Shown: piece by piece, positions 7,007-14,940 of the stretch
How positions within the stretch are numbered: position 1 is the first letter of the stretch
How the letters are laid out: each line of letters starts with the position of its first letter
The notes under the pieces: model-generated
The model's database searches: none
Told to the model about the DNA's origin: nothing
The model's input: the letters and a program-made list of their open reading frames with translations, nothing else
Made by a program: the position numbers and the translations under genes
Origin: Pantoea cypripedii
GTDB taxonomy: Bacteria > Pseudomonadota > Gammaproteobacteria > Enterobacterales > Enterobacteriaceae
Assembly (NCBI RefSeq): GCF_011395035.1
Contig: NZ_CP024768.1
Location: forward strand, 3,819,865-3,883,864
Direction of reading: 5' to 3'
DNA length: 64,000 bases

Positions 7007-8938
7007 ATGAAGCGTCTCTCTCTCAGCGCCATGGGCCTCGGAATTAAGCTGTCTGTACTGACGTCTTTAAGCGTAGCCATCGTGCTGCTGACCCTCACCC
7101 TCACCCTGAGCCACAATGCCTCCCGTCAGCTGGAAAACCTGGCGACGGACGACATGCAAAATCAGGTGCAGGGCATCAGTGAAATGGCCAGCATGTTTAA
7201 TACCACCTTGTCTGCCGAGGTGGCGAATTACACCCGGCTGTTTCAGAGTTTTCTCCCCAAACGCTTCAGCCGCGATGAAAGCGCCCGCGTTCAGGTGGGG
7301 GATATCAGCACACCTACCCTGCGTGCCGGTCTGAAGACCCTCAACCTTGACCAGATTGCGGTGGATGATTTTCTTGATCGTACCAGCGCAGTCTCCACCA
7401 TCTTCGTGCGTGACGGTGACGATTACGTGCGCATCGCCACCTCGCTGAAGAAAGAAGACGGCCAGCGTGCGATCGGCACCAGACTGGATCGCAGCAGTGC
7501 GGCCTGGCGCAGCGTGAATCAGGGCGAAGCTTACCGCGGCCTGGCCACCCTGTTTGGTCATCGTTATATCACGCAGTATCAGCCGGTCATGGATGAGAGC
7601 GGCGCAGTTATTGGCATTCTGTTTGTCGGGGTGCAAATCGACCAACAGTACGCGCTGATGCGCGACAAAGTGCTGGCACGCCATCTCGGCGACAGTGGGC
7701 ATTTCTTTGTGCTAAACGGTGCGCCCGGCACCACCCAGGGGCAATTCTTGTTTGCCAGCCAGCGCGAAGGTAAATTGCCGCTGTGGGATAGCGCGACGCA
7801 GCAACAGCTACTGAGCCAGCCGAAAGGCCTGCTCACGATACAGATGGATGGCGAAACCCGACTGCTGGCCTGGCAACAGCTGCCGGGCTGGAACTGGATT
7901 ATCGCCGGTGAAGTCAGCCGTGCCAGCCTGCTGGCCTCTATTACCCAAAGCCGTAACCTGTTTCTCGCCATCGGTCTGGCGCTGGTCATCCTCTTTGCCT
8001 GTGGTTTTATCTGGTACAGCCGCCGAGCCATTACTCGTCCGTTGCATCAGGTGATTCATCTGGCCGAAGAGTATGCAGCGGGTAATTTGCAGGCGCACCT
8101 CGACTCCACGCGTCATGATGAAATCGGCCAACTGGTGGTGGCGATCAACGGTATTGGTGATGGTCTGGCGCAGATCGTCGGCCAGGTACGCCAGACAGCG
8201 CAACAAATCAGCCAGGGCACCGACAGCATCGCCGCCAGCAGCCAGAACATCAGCGCGCAAATTGGCCGCCAGGCCAGCAGCGTCGAGCAAACCTCGGCCA
8301 GCATGGAGCAATTTGGTGCCACCGTGGCGCAAACCGCCGCTAACGTGCGTCAGGCACTGGCGCGGGTGAGTGAGGCAGACCAAACCGTGGCCCGGAGTGG
8401 CGAGACCGTATCGCGTTCGGTCAGCACCATGGCGGAAATTCGCGTCGCCTCGCAGAGCATTGCCGACATCACCCATGTGATTGAATCCATTGCTTTCCAG
8501 ACCAATATCCTGGCGCTGAACGCGGCGGTCGAAGCGGCGCGGGCGGGCGAGCACGGTAAAGGTTTTGCGGTGGTGGCCGCGGAAGTCCGTGCTCTGGCGC
8601 AGCGCAGTGCCCAGGCGGCAAAAGAGATCGACGGGTTGATCGCCAGCTCAATCAGCAAAGTCGCGCAAGGGCATAATCTGTCTGAGCAGACACGCGATGC
8701 CATGAACCACATTGTCGAACATATCGCGCAGGTCAAAACCCTGATGGGCGAAATCAATATCGCCGCGCAGGAACAGGCATCGGGCATTGGTCAGGTGAAC
8801 CTGGCAATGAACCACATCAGCCAGGCCACCCATCAGAGCAGTGATTTAGTCACGGAATCTGAGGCTGCGGCCCAGGGCCTGAGTCAGCAGGGACATCATC
8901 TGGCCGAACTGGTGAGTATTTTTCATCTTAAGTCCTGA
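7007..8938 (+). CDS. Methyl-accepting chemotaxis protein with Cache-type sensor
   Basis: A 643-residue membrane chemoreceptor. The order is: TM1 (about 13-34), a large periplasmic sensor of about 280 residues resembling the Cache 3-Cache 2 fusion class, TM2 (about 318-338), HAMP (about 338-391), and the cytoplasmic signalling domain. The signalling hairpin tip, ESIAFQTNILALNAAVEAAR at 493 onward, is canonical. The C-terminus ends SIFHLKS and lacks the NWETF pentapeptide that tethers CheR/CheB, so adaptation would depend on other receptors. The ligand is unknown. The gene has no counterpart at this place in E. coli and is preceded by a sigma-28 promoter. A 12-bp hairpin follows the stop. Confidence 0.92.
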   Translation: MKRLSLSAMGLGIKLSVLTSLSVAIVLLTLTLTLSHNASRQLENLATDDMQNQVQGISEMASMFNTTLSAEVANYTRLFQSFLPKRFSRDESARVQVGDISTPTLRAGLKTLNLDQIAVDDFLDRTSAVSTIFVRDGDDYVRIATSLKKEDGQRAIGTRLDRSSAAWRSVNQGEAYRGLATLFGHRYITQYQPVMDESGAVIGILFVGVQIDQQYALMRDKVLARHLGDSGHFFVLNGAPGTTQGQFLFASQREGKLPLWDSATQQQLLSQPKGLLTIQMDGETRLLAWQQLPGWNWIIAGEVSRASLLASITQSRNLFLAIGLALVILFACGFIWYSRRAITRPLHQVIHLAEEYAAGNLQAHLDSTRHDEIGQLVVAINGIGDGLAQIVGQVRQTAQQISQGTDSIAASSQNISAQIGRQASSVEQTSASMEQFGATVAQTAANVRQALARVSEADQTVARSGETVSRSVSTMAEIRVASQSIADITHVIESIAFQTNILALNAAVEAARAGEHGKGFAVVAAEVRALAQRSAQAAKEIDGLIASSISKVAQGHNLSEQTRDAMNHIVEHIAQVKTLMGEINIAAQEQASGIGQVNLAMNHISQATHQSSDLVTESEAAAQGLSQQGHHLAELVSIFHLKS

Positions 8939-8945
8939 TGCAGCA

Positions 8946-8979
8946 GGGGAAGATGGCATACACTTGAGCCATCTTCCCC
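8946..8979 (+). terminator. Strong hairpin between the chemoreceptor gene and bsmA
   Basis: Perfect 12-bp stem GGGGAAGATGGC/GCCATCTTCCCC with a 10-nt loop. No U-tract follows (GAACCGGAG), so it may be a 3'-end stabiliser or weak terminator. The bsmA ribosome site begins six bases after it. Confidence 0.55.
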
Positions 8980-8993
8980 GAACCGGAGTTGCC

Positions 8994-9320
8994 ATGCGTG
9001 TTTCGTTATTTCTCGCGCTGAGCCTGCTGTTAAGCGGCTGCTCGGCACTCACACCGACGCCCCAGGCCCCGCCACCACCCACGGCACATGCCCAGGAAAT
9101 TAACCGGGCGCAGAGCTACGGCTTACGCAAACTCGGCACCATCAGCGTCCAGGTGCGGGGTTCACCGGATGATGCAGAGCGCGCTATCGCCGCGCGGGCT
9201 AATCAGCTGGGTGCCACCTATTACCAGGTTTTATTGATTGATGAAACGGTGATGCCGGGTTTCTGGTACTCCACTGCGGTGCTTTATGCTGCCTCAACCG
9301 GCAGTGGCGCGCAGCAGTAG
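8994..9320 (+). CDS. bsmA: BsmA biofilm/stress lipoprotein
   Basis: A 108-residue DUF1471-family lipoprotein; E. coli BsmA (YjfO) is 109 residues and affects peroxide tolerance and biofilm formation. The start at 8994 has CGGAG six bases upstream and opens a lipoprotein signal peptide, MRVSLFLALSLLLSGC, with lipobox LLSGC. The DUF1471 core follows: LGTISVQVRGSPDDAERAIA, GATYYQVLLI, and a C-terminal STAVLY strand. The last 27 bases overlap the 3' end of convergent aidB. Same family as the three YhcN proteins at 38 kb. Confidence 0.92.
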   Translation: MRVSLFLALSLLLSGCSALTPTPQAPPPPTAHAQEINRAQSYGLRKLGTISVQVRGSPDDAERAIAARANQLGATYYQVLLIDETVMPGFWYSTAVLYAASTGSGAQQ

Positions 9321-10922
9321 CCGTGAGCTGAGATCATGGCTTAATAGCGGCTTGCCGCGCGTATCAAGGAACTGCTGACACCAGCCATCGGCCAGCGGCG
9401 GTTCCGCCACTTTCAGCAGGATTGCCGCCGTTGCCAGCTGCAACAGATCATGAGTCACCGCACGCGCCTGCGCTTCCTGTACGTTACCGAGACGCAGGCG
9501 CAGCTGCCGCCAGCGGCGGTCAAAATGACGATTGCACCCTTTCACCGCTTCCAGCTCGTCATTCAGCATCGCCAGCGTATCCGATTGCCGGTTCAGCACC
9601 CGCAACACATCCAGGCACATCACGTTACCGGAGCCTTCCCAGATGCTGTTGACCGGCATCTCACGATACAGCCGTGGCAACTCGCTCTCCTCGCAATAAC
9701 CCATGCCACCCAGCACCTCCATCGCTTCGGCGACAAACGGCATTCCGGCCTGGCAAATCACATATTTGGCGGCAGGGGTGAAGAGACGGGCATAGAGACG
9801 TTCATGCTCGCTGGCGGGGGTTGACCAGGCGCGCGCCAGACGCAGTAGCATCGCGGTTTGCCCCTCCAGCTGTAGCGCCTGCTGGGCCAGCACCGCGCGC
9901 ATCAGCGGCTGGTCGCTGAGGTTTTTACCCATCACCTGACGCTGCTGCGCATGGTGCAGGGCAATGGAGAATGCACGCCGCATCAGACCGTGGCTGCCAA
10001 GTGCACAATCGAAACGCGTCATACTGCCCATTTTCAGGATCAGTCGCACACCTTCACCCTCTTCCCCCAGCAGCCAGCCGATTGCATCCTGAAACTCCAC
10101 TTCGCAGCTGGCGTTGGAGCGATTGCCAAGCTTGTCTTTAAGGCGTTCCAGCCGGATAGCATTGCGTTCGCCATCCGGCAACAGGCGTGGCAGGAAAAAG
10201 CAGCTCAGGCCGCCCGAGGTCTGCGCCAGGATCAGATGCGCATCGCTTTGCGGCACCGAGAAAAACCATTTATGACCGACGATGCGATAAGCCTCTCCGG
10301 GTCCGCGTCCACCTAATGGCTCCGCGCGCGTGCTGTTGCTCAGCACATCAGTGCCGCCCTGCTTTTCGGTCATCCCCATGCCAATCAGTAAACCCCGTTT
10401 CTTATTACCGGGTTGATGATGCGCATCGTAGCGGTCACTCAGCAACGCATCGTGCCAGTCAAGCCAGGGTTCCGGCAGGTGATTTTGTAGCAGCGGGATG
10501 GCGGCGTGCGTCATGGTGACAGGACAAAGCGACCCCGCTTCCACCTGCGCGTGCAGGATAAAGCGGGCCGCACGAGCCACCATCGCGTTGGGCTGAACAT
10601 CGGGTTGCCAGCTGAGATTGTGCAGGCGGCTGGCACATAAGCCCTGCATCAGCAGATGCCACGCGGGATGAAAACGCACCTCATCCAGCCGTTCGCCACG
10701 CGCGTCATAGCGCAACAATTCCGGTGGCTGGGCATTGGCCAGTCGTCCCAGTTCGAGAGATTCGGCGCTGCCGAGTTGCAGCCCGACGGAAGCCAGCCAC
10801 TCACGATCCCAACTGGCACCTTCACGCACGACGGCTTCGCATAAAGCAAGATCGCGGGTAAACAGGTTGCTGTTACTGAGCGGCTGAGGCTGATTGAAAA
10901 CGCTGTGGGTTGACCAGGTCAT
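9294..10922 (-). CDS. aidB: Isovaleryl-CoA dehydrogenase-like protein AidB
   Basis: A 542-residue flavoprotein of the acyl-CoA dehydrogenase fold, close to the 541 of E. coli AidB. The E. coli protein is induced by alkylation through Ada, binds DNA by its C-terminal domain, and protects promoters from alkylation damage. Conserved stretches include KWFSVPQSDAHLILAQT, GSHGLMRRAFSIALHHAQQR and EVLGGMGYCEESELPRLYRE. It is 83 bases downstream of rlmB in the same direction. I saw no convincing Ada box in that gap. Confidence 0.95.
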   Translation of the reverse strand: MTWSTHSVFNQPQPLSNSNLFTRDLALCEAVVREGASWDREWLASVGLQLGSAESLELGRLANAQPPELLRYDARGERLDEVRFHPAWHLLMQGLCASRLHNLSWQPDVQPNAMVARAARFILHAQVEAGSLCPVTMTHAAIPLLQNHLPEPWLDWHDALLSDRYDAHHQPGNKKRGLLIGMGMTEKQGGTDVLSNSTRAEPLGGRGPGEAYRIVGHKWFFSVPQSDAHLILAQTSGGLSCFFLPRLLPDGERNAIRLERLKDKLGNRSNASCEVEFQDAIGWLLGEEGEGVRLILKMGSMTRFDCALGSHGLMRRAFSIALHHAQQRQVMGKNLSDQPLMRAVLAQQALQLEGQTAMLLRLARAWSTPASEHERLYARLFTPAAKYVICQAGMPFVAEAMEVLGGMGYCEESELPRLYREMPVNSIWEGSGNVMCLDVLRVLNRQSDTLAMLNDELEAVKGCNRHFDRRWRQLRLRLGNVQEAQARAVTHDLLQLATAAILLKVAEPPLADGWCQQFLDTRGKPLLSHDLSSRLLLRATAG

Positions 10923-11005
10923 AACGTCCCCTTACTTGGCTAACAGCCTAAGTATGGGGGTGATATGCAGTTATGCCTGGTACAAAAACTAATTTGCGGA
11001 GGGGA

Positions 11006-11740
11006 TCACGCCTGGCGCTGACGCACGGCTTCGAACAGGCAAATACCGGTTGCCACGGAAACGTTCAGGGAAGAGACGCTGCCCGCCATCGGGATGCTGA
11101 TCAATTCATCGCAATGCTCACGCGTCAGACGGCGCATACCCTCGCCTTCCGCACCCATCACCAGCGCCAGTGAGCCCGGCAGCTTGCTCTGGTACAAAGT
11201 ATGATCGGCTTCACCCGCCGTACCGACGATCCAGATGTTGTACTCCTGCAGCAAACGCATGGTGCGCGCCAGGTTAGTCACACGGATCAGCGGAACGTTT
11301 TCTGCGGCCCCACTGGCCACTTTTTTCGCCGTGGCATTCAGCTGTGCGGAACGATCTTTCGGGACGATCACCGCATGTACGCCAGCCGCATCGGCGCTGC
11401 GCAGGCAGGCTCCGAGGTTATGCGGATCGGTAACGCCATCGAGGATCAACAGGAACGGATTTTCCAGCGATTCCAGCAGATCCGGCAGATCGCCTTCCTG
11501 ATAATTTTTACCCGGCTTCACGCGTGCCACGATCCCCTGATGCACACCGCCTTCCACCTGGCTATCCAGCCACTGGCGATTGGCCAGCTGAATCACAATT
11601 CCCTGAGCTTCCAGTGCGGCGATCAGCGGTTGCAGGCGACGATCATCACGGCCTTTGAGGATAAAGACTTCCTGAAAACGCTGAGGATCGCGTTCCAGCA
11701 GGGCCTGCACGGCATGGATACCAAAAATTATTTCACTCAT
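11006..11740 (-). CDS. rlmB: 23S rRNA (guanosine-2'-O)-methyltransferase RlmB
   Basis: A 244-residue SpoU-family (SPOUT knot) enzyme that methylates the ribose of G2251 in the 23S rRNA P-loop. The N-terminal substrate-binding domain (IFGIHAVQALLERDPQRF) is followed by the knot motifs: LDGVTDPHNLGACLRSADAAG, LVMGAEGEGM and IPMAGSVSSLNVSVA. The start at 11740 (MSEIIFG) matches E. coli; the longer frame to 11779 runs into the repeat region. It ends the nsrR-rnr-rlmB operon, separated from rnr by a REPIN-like palindrome. Confidence 0.97.
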   Translation of the reverse strand: MSEIIFGIHAVQALLERDPQRFQEVFILKGRDDRRLQPLIAALEAQGIVIQLANRQWLDSQVEGGVHQGIVARVKPGKNYQEGDLPDLLESLENPFLLILDGVTDPHNLGACLRSADAAGVHAVIVPKDRSAQLNATAKKVASGAAENVPLIRVTNLARTMRLLQEYNIWIVGTAGEADHTLYQSKLPGSLALVMGAEGEGMRRLTREHCDELISIPMAGSVSSLNVSVATGICLFEAVRQRQA

Positions 11741-11767
11741 TACTTTGCTCAAGGTTGGATGTCGGAC

Positions 11768-11826
11768 GTAGCGGCGCAATTTATTGCGCGTTGGTTAAAA
11801 ACCCGCGCGATAAATCGCGCCGCTAC
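11768..11826. repeat. REPIN-like pair of inverted REP elements between rnr and rlmB
   Basis: Two REPs face each other. The left one, 11768-11789, reads GTAGCGGCGCAATTTATTGC then GC. The right one, 11805-11826, is its inverse and ends CGCCGCTAC. They are separated by 15 bases. Each arm is itself a hairpin, so a larger cruciform can form inside the transcript. Confidence 0.75.
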
Positions 11827-11850
11827 GGTTGGTGCCTTAGCGAAACATCA

Positions 11851-14289
11851 TCAGGCTTCGCTGGTTTTCTTCTTCGCCGCACGCTTAGCCTTCGTGGCGG
11901 CGGCGATTTTACGGGTTTTTTCGGAGACTTTTTTGCTTTTTTTCTCAGCTTTCGCTTTAGCAGGTTTTTTCTGCTCACTGCGGAAAGCGGCGTCCGGCTC
12001 GAAATTCACATTTTTACCGGCATCGCGGCGGCGTTTCGCCGGGGCTTTTCCGCCGCGCTTCTCACGTTCACGCGCGGTTTTACCCTCACCACGCGGTACA
12101 CGCTTGCTGGAAATCAGCGCAAAGTCGATTTTGCGTTCATCCATGTGCACCGCTTCAACCCGCACTTCAACGGCATCGCCCAGGCGATAGGTTCGTCCGC
12201 CGGATTCACCGATCAGACGCTGCCCGACCGGATCGAAGCGGTAGTAATCATTGTCCAGCGAGGAAACATGCACCAGACCATCGATAAACAGATCGTTCAG
12301 ACGCACGAAGAAACCAAAACCGGTAACGCTGGAGATCACACCGTTAAAGACGTTACCCACCTGATCCTGCATAAAGTCGCATTTCAGCCAGTCAGCAACG
12401 TCACGCGTGGCCTCGTCGGCACGACGTTCGGTCATGGAGCAATGCTGGCCGAGTTGCAGCATCTGCTGCATATCATAGTGGTAACCGCCGGTCGCCGTGG
12501 TGTTACCTTTCTCCTCACCCTGCTCTTTCGCCAGCAGATATTTGATGGCGCGATGCAGCAGCAGGTCCGGGTAGCGGCGAATCGGTGACGTAAAGTGTGC
12601 ATACGACGCCAGCGCCAGACCAAAGTGACCACGGTTTTCCGGATCGTACACCGCCTGCTTCATTGAACGCAGCAGCATGGTTTGCAGCATTTCTGCATCC
12701 GGGCGATCGGCGATCTGCGTCAGCAGTTCAGCATAATCAATCGGCTGAGGCTTGCTGCCACCCGGCAGGCTCAGACCCAGCTCGTTCAGTACGGTACGGA
12801 AGCTGGTGATGCTGTCATCACTCGGGCGATCGTGATCGCGGAACAGAGCCGGTTCTTCGTTCTTCTCAACAAAACGCGCTGACGCGATGTTGGCGAGGAT
12901 CATGCACTCTTCGATCAGCTTATGGGCATCGTTACGCACCGTGCGCTCAACGCGCTCAATACGACGATCGGCATTGAAGATGAATTTAGCTTCTTCGGTT
13001 TCGAATGAAATGCCGCCACGCTGCTCACGCGACTTTTCCAGTACCTGATACATGCGGTGCAACTCTTCAAGGTGCTTAACCAGCGGCGCGTATTGTTCAC
13101 GCAGCTCCGGGTTGCCTTGCAGGATGTTCCACACTTTGGTGTAGGTCAGGCGCGCGTGTGAATTCATCACCGCTTCATAATGTTTGTAGCCCGTCAGTTT
13201 ACCGGTGGGCGAGATGGTCATTTCGCACACCATACACAGGCGATCAACCTGCGGATTCAGTGAGCAGAGGCCATTCGACAGCACTTCCGGCAGCATCGGT
13301 ACCACCTGCGACGGGAAATAAACCGAGGTGCCGCGCTGGTGCGCTTCGTTGTCCAGAGCGGTACCCGGACGCACGTAATAGCTGACGTCGGCAATCGCCA
13401 CCCATAAACGCCAGCCTCCGCCGCGTTTTTTCTCACAGTAGACCGCATCGTCAAAGTCACGCGCGTCCTCACCATCAATGGTGACTAACGGCAGCTGACG
13501 CAGATCGACACGACCTTTCTTCGCGGCTTCCGGCACTTCTTCTTTCAGTTTGGCGATCTGTTTTTCGACTTCTTCCGGCCAGACGTGGGGAATTTCATGG
13601 GTACGCAGCGCCATATCGACAGCCAGACCGGTGCCCATGTTGTCGCCCAGCACTTCCGTGACTTTGCCTAGCGCTTTGGTACGACGCGTCGGGCGCTGGG
13701 TGATCTCCACCACCACCACCGAACCCATACGCGCATCCAGCGTCTGATCCTGTGGGATGAGGATATCGAAGCTCAGACGACTGTCGTCCGGCACCACAAA
13801 ACCCGTACCCGCATCGGTAAAGTAACGACCAACAATCTGGCTGTTACGCGGCTCCAGCACACGTACTACGCGCGCCTCGCGGCGGCCTTTGCGATCCGCA
13901 CCACCGGGCTGTGCCAGGATCACGTCACCGTGCAGGCACAATTTCAACTGTTCGGCAGAGAGATAGAAATCATCCTTCTGCCCTTCGACGCGCAGAAAAC
14001 CATAACCATCCCGATGACCAATCACTTTGCCACGCAGCAAATCCAGGCGCTCAGGCAGGGCATAGCACTGACGGCGGGTAAATATCAGCTGCCCATCACG
14101 CTCCATGGCACGCAGGCGGCGGCGCAGCGCTTCCAGCTGCTCCTCACTGCTGATATTGAGTTCCTGGGCGATGTCATCGCGGCTGGCAGGCTTTTCGCGC
14201 TTCTCTAATAGCGCCAGAATAAACTCCCGACTGGGGATCGGGTTTTCATATTTTTCAGCTTCTCTTTCCTGAAAAGGGTCTTTTGACAT
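11851..14289 (-). CDS. rnr: Ribonuclease R
   Basis: An 812-residue processive 3'-5' exoribonuclease that degrades structured RNA and acts in trans-translation and cold adaptation. The order is: winged-helix N-terminus (SREFILALLEKREKPASRDDI), two cold-shock domains, RNB catalytic domain with the Asp cluster (TIDGEDARDFDDAVYCE), S1 domain (GNVFNGVISSVTGFGFFVRL), and a Lys/Arg-rich tail. Start at 14289 (MSKDPFQERE) has GGAGGAACC upstream; the longer frame to 14427 overlaps nsrR. It is 16 bases after nsrR. Confidence 0.97.
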   Translation of the reverse strand: MSKDPFQEREAEKYENPIPSREFILALLEKREKPASRDDIAQELNISSEEQLEALRRRLRAMERDGQLIFTRRQCYALPERLDLLRGKVIGHRDGYGFLRVEGQKDDFYLSAEQLKLCLHGDVILAQPGGADRKGRREARVVRVLEPRNSQIVGRYFTDAGTGFVVPDDSRLSFDILIPQDQTLDARMGSVVVVEITQRPTRRTKALGKVTEVLGDNMGTGLAVDMALRTHEIPHVWPEEVEKQIAKLKEEVPEAAKKGRVDLRQLPLVTIDGEDARDFDDAVYCEKKRGGGWRLWVAIADVSYYVRPGTALDNEAHQRGTSVYFPSQVVPMLPEVLSNGLCSLNPQVDRLCMVCEMTISPTGKLTGYKHYEAVMNSHARLTYTKVWNILQGNPELREQYAPLVKHLEELHRMYQVLEKSREQRGGISFETEEAKFIFNADRRIERVERTVRNDAHKLIEECMILANIASARFVEKNEEPALFRDHDRPSDDSITSFRTVLNELGLSLPGGSKPQPIDYAELLTQIADRPDAEMLQTMLLRSMKQAVYDPENRGHFGLALASYAHFTSPIRRYPDLLLHRAIKYLLAKEQGEEKGNTTATGGYHYDMQQMLQLGQHCSMTERRADEATRDVADWLKCDFMQDQVGNVFNGVISSVTGFGFFVRLNDLFIDGLVHVSSLDNDYYRFDPVGQRLIGESGGRTYRLGDAVEVRVEAVHMDERKIDFALISSKRVPRGEGKTAREREKRGGKAPAKRRRDAGKNVNFEPDAAFRSEQKKPAKAKAEKKSKKVSEKTRKIAAATKAKRAAKKKTSEA

Positions 14290-14305
14290 TACGGTTCCTC
14301 CGATG

Positions 14306-14749
14306 TCATTTTTGATGGATTGCCACCGGCGGTTCGGACAATAAGATTTGGTACAGTGGTTCGTTGTCTTTGATGAGATCGGCCAGCGTGTAATTATCCA
14401 GTTCATCAAGAAATAACTGGACCGCATTGTTCAACGCTTTGCGCAAGCGACAGGCTGGCGTAATGCTGCATTCACCACAGTTAACGAGCTGTAGTGGCTC
14501 CATTTTCCTGACAACGTCGCCAATGACAATTTTTTCCGGGGCCATGCCTAAACGAATTCCGCCGTTTTTACCGCGTGTTGCGGCCACAAAACCGGCCCGG
14601 CTCAGTTGGTTGATGATTTTCACCATGTGATTACGCGACACCCCATAGGTATCGGTCACTTCAGTAATGTTGGTCTGCTTACCCTCGGGCAAAGTGGCCA
14701 TATATATCAAGGCGCGCAGACCGTAATCAGTAAAACTTGTAAGCTGCAC
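14306..14749 (-). CDS. nsrR: Nitric oxide-sensing transcriptional repressor NsrR
   Basis: A 147-residue Rrf2-family regulator with an Fe-S cluster that senses NO and releases its targets. The winged-helix domain (MQLTSFTDYGLRALIYMATL, VSRNHMVKIINQLSRAGFV) matches E. coli closely. The three cluster cysteines are at 91, 94 and 100 in NCGECSITPAC. E. coli has NCSSEFCHITPAC, so the first two cysteines are two residues closer here. The gene heads nsrR-rnr-rlmB, the usual enterobacterial arrangement. Confidence 0.94.
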   Translation of the reverse strand: MQLTSFTDYGLRALIYMATLPEGKQTNITEVTDTYGVSRNHMVKIINQLSRAGFVAATRGKNGGIRLGMAPEKIVIGDVVRKMEPLQLVNCGECSITPACRLRKALNNAVQLFLDELDNYTLADLIKDNEPLYQILLSEPPVAIHQK

Positions 14750-14913
14750 ATGTACCTCAGTGAATCATCGGGTGTTATTTTTATATGCCGACTGGCGTTG
14801 TGTTTAATTATGATGATAAACCAGTGCGTGAAGGCCGGTGCGTTTTTTTCAGGCAACTCTTGATATTTGCAAGAAAAAATATTGTGAGCGGAGTCAAAGT
14901 GCAGATAAACAGA

Positions 14914-14932
14914 GGCCGGACAGAGTCCGGCC
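14914..14932 (-). terminator. Terminator downstream of purA
   Basis: Stem GGCCGGAC/GTCCGGCC with a 3-nt loop, nine bases past the purA stop. On the minus strand it is followed by TCTGTTTATCTG, a weak U-rich run. Confidence 0.65.
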
Positions 14933-14940
14933 AGAGGGGA

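Noticed and set aside
7067..8554. Long antisense open frames (up to 248 codons) opposite the chemoreceptor gene
   Set aside because: Shadow frames produced by GC-rich codon use in the real gene; no ribosome sites and no recognisable protein.
14290..14427. 46-codon N-terminal extension of RNase R
   Set aside because: It lies wholly inside nsrR in another frame and has no ribosome site. The ATG at 14289 has GGAGGAACC upstream and matches E. coli RNase R.
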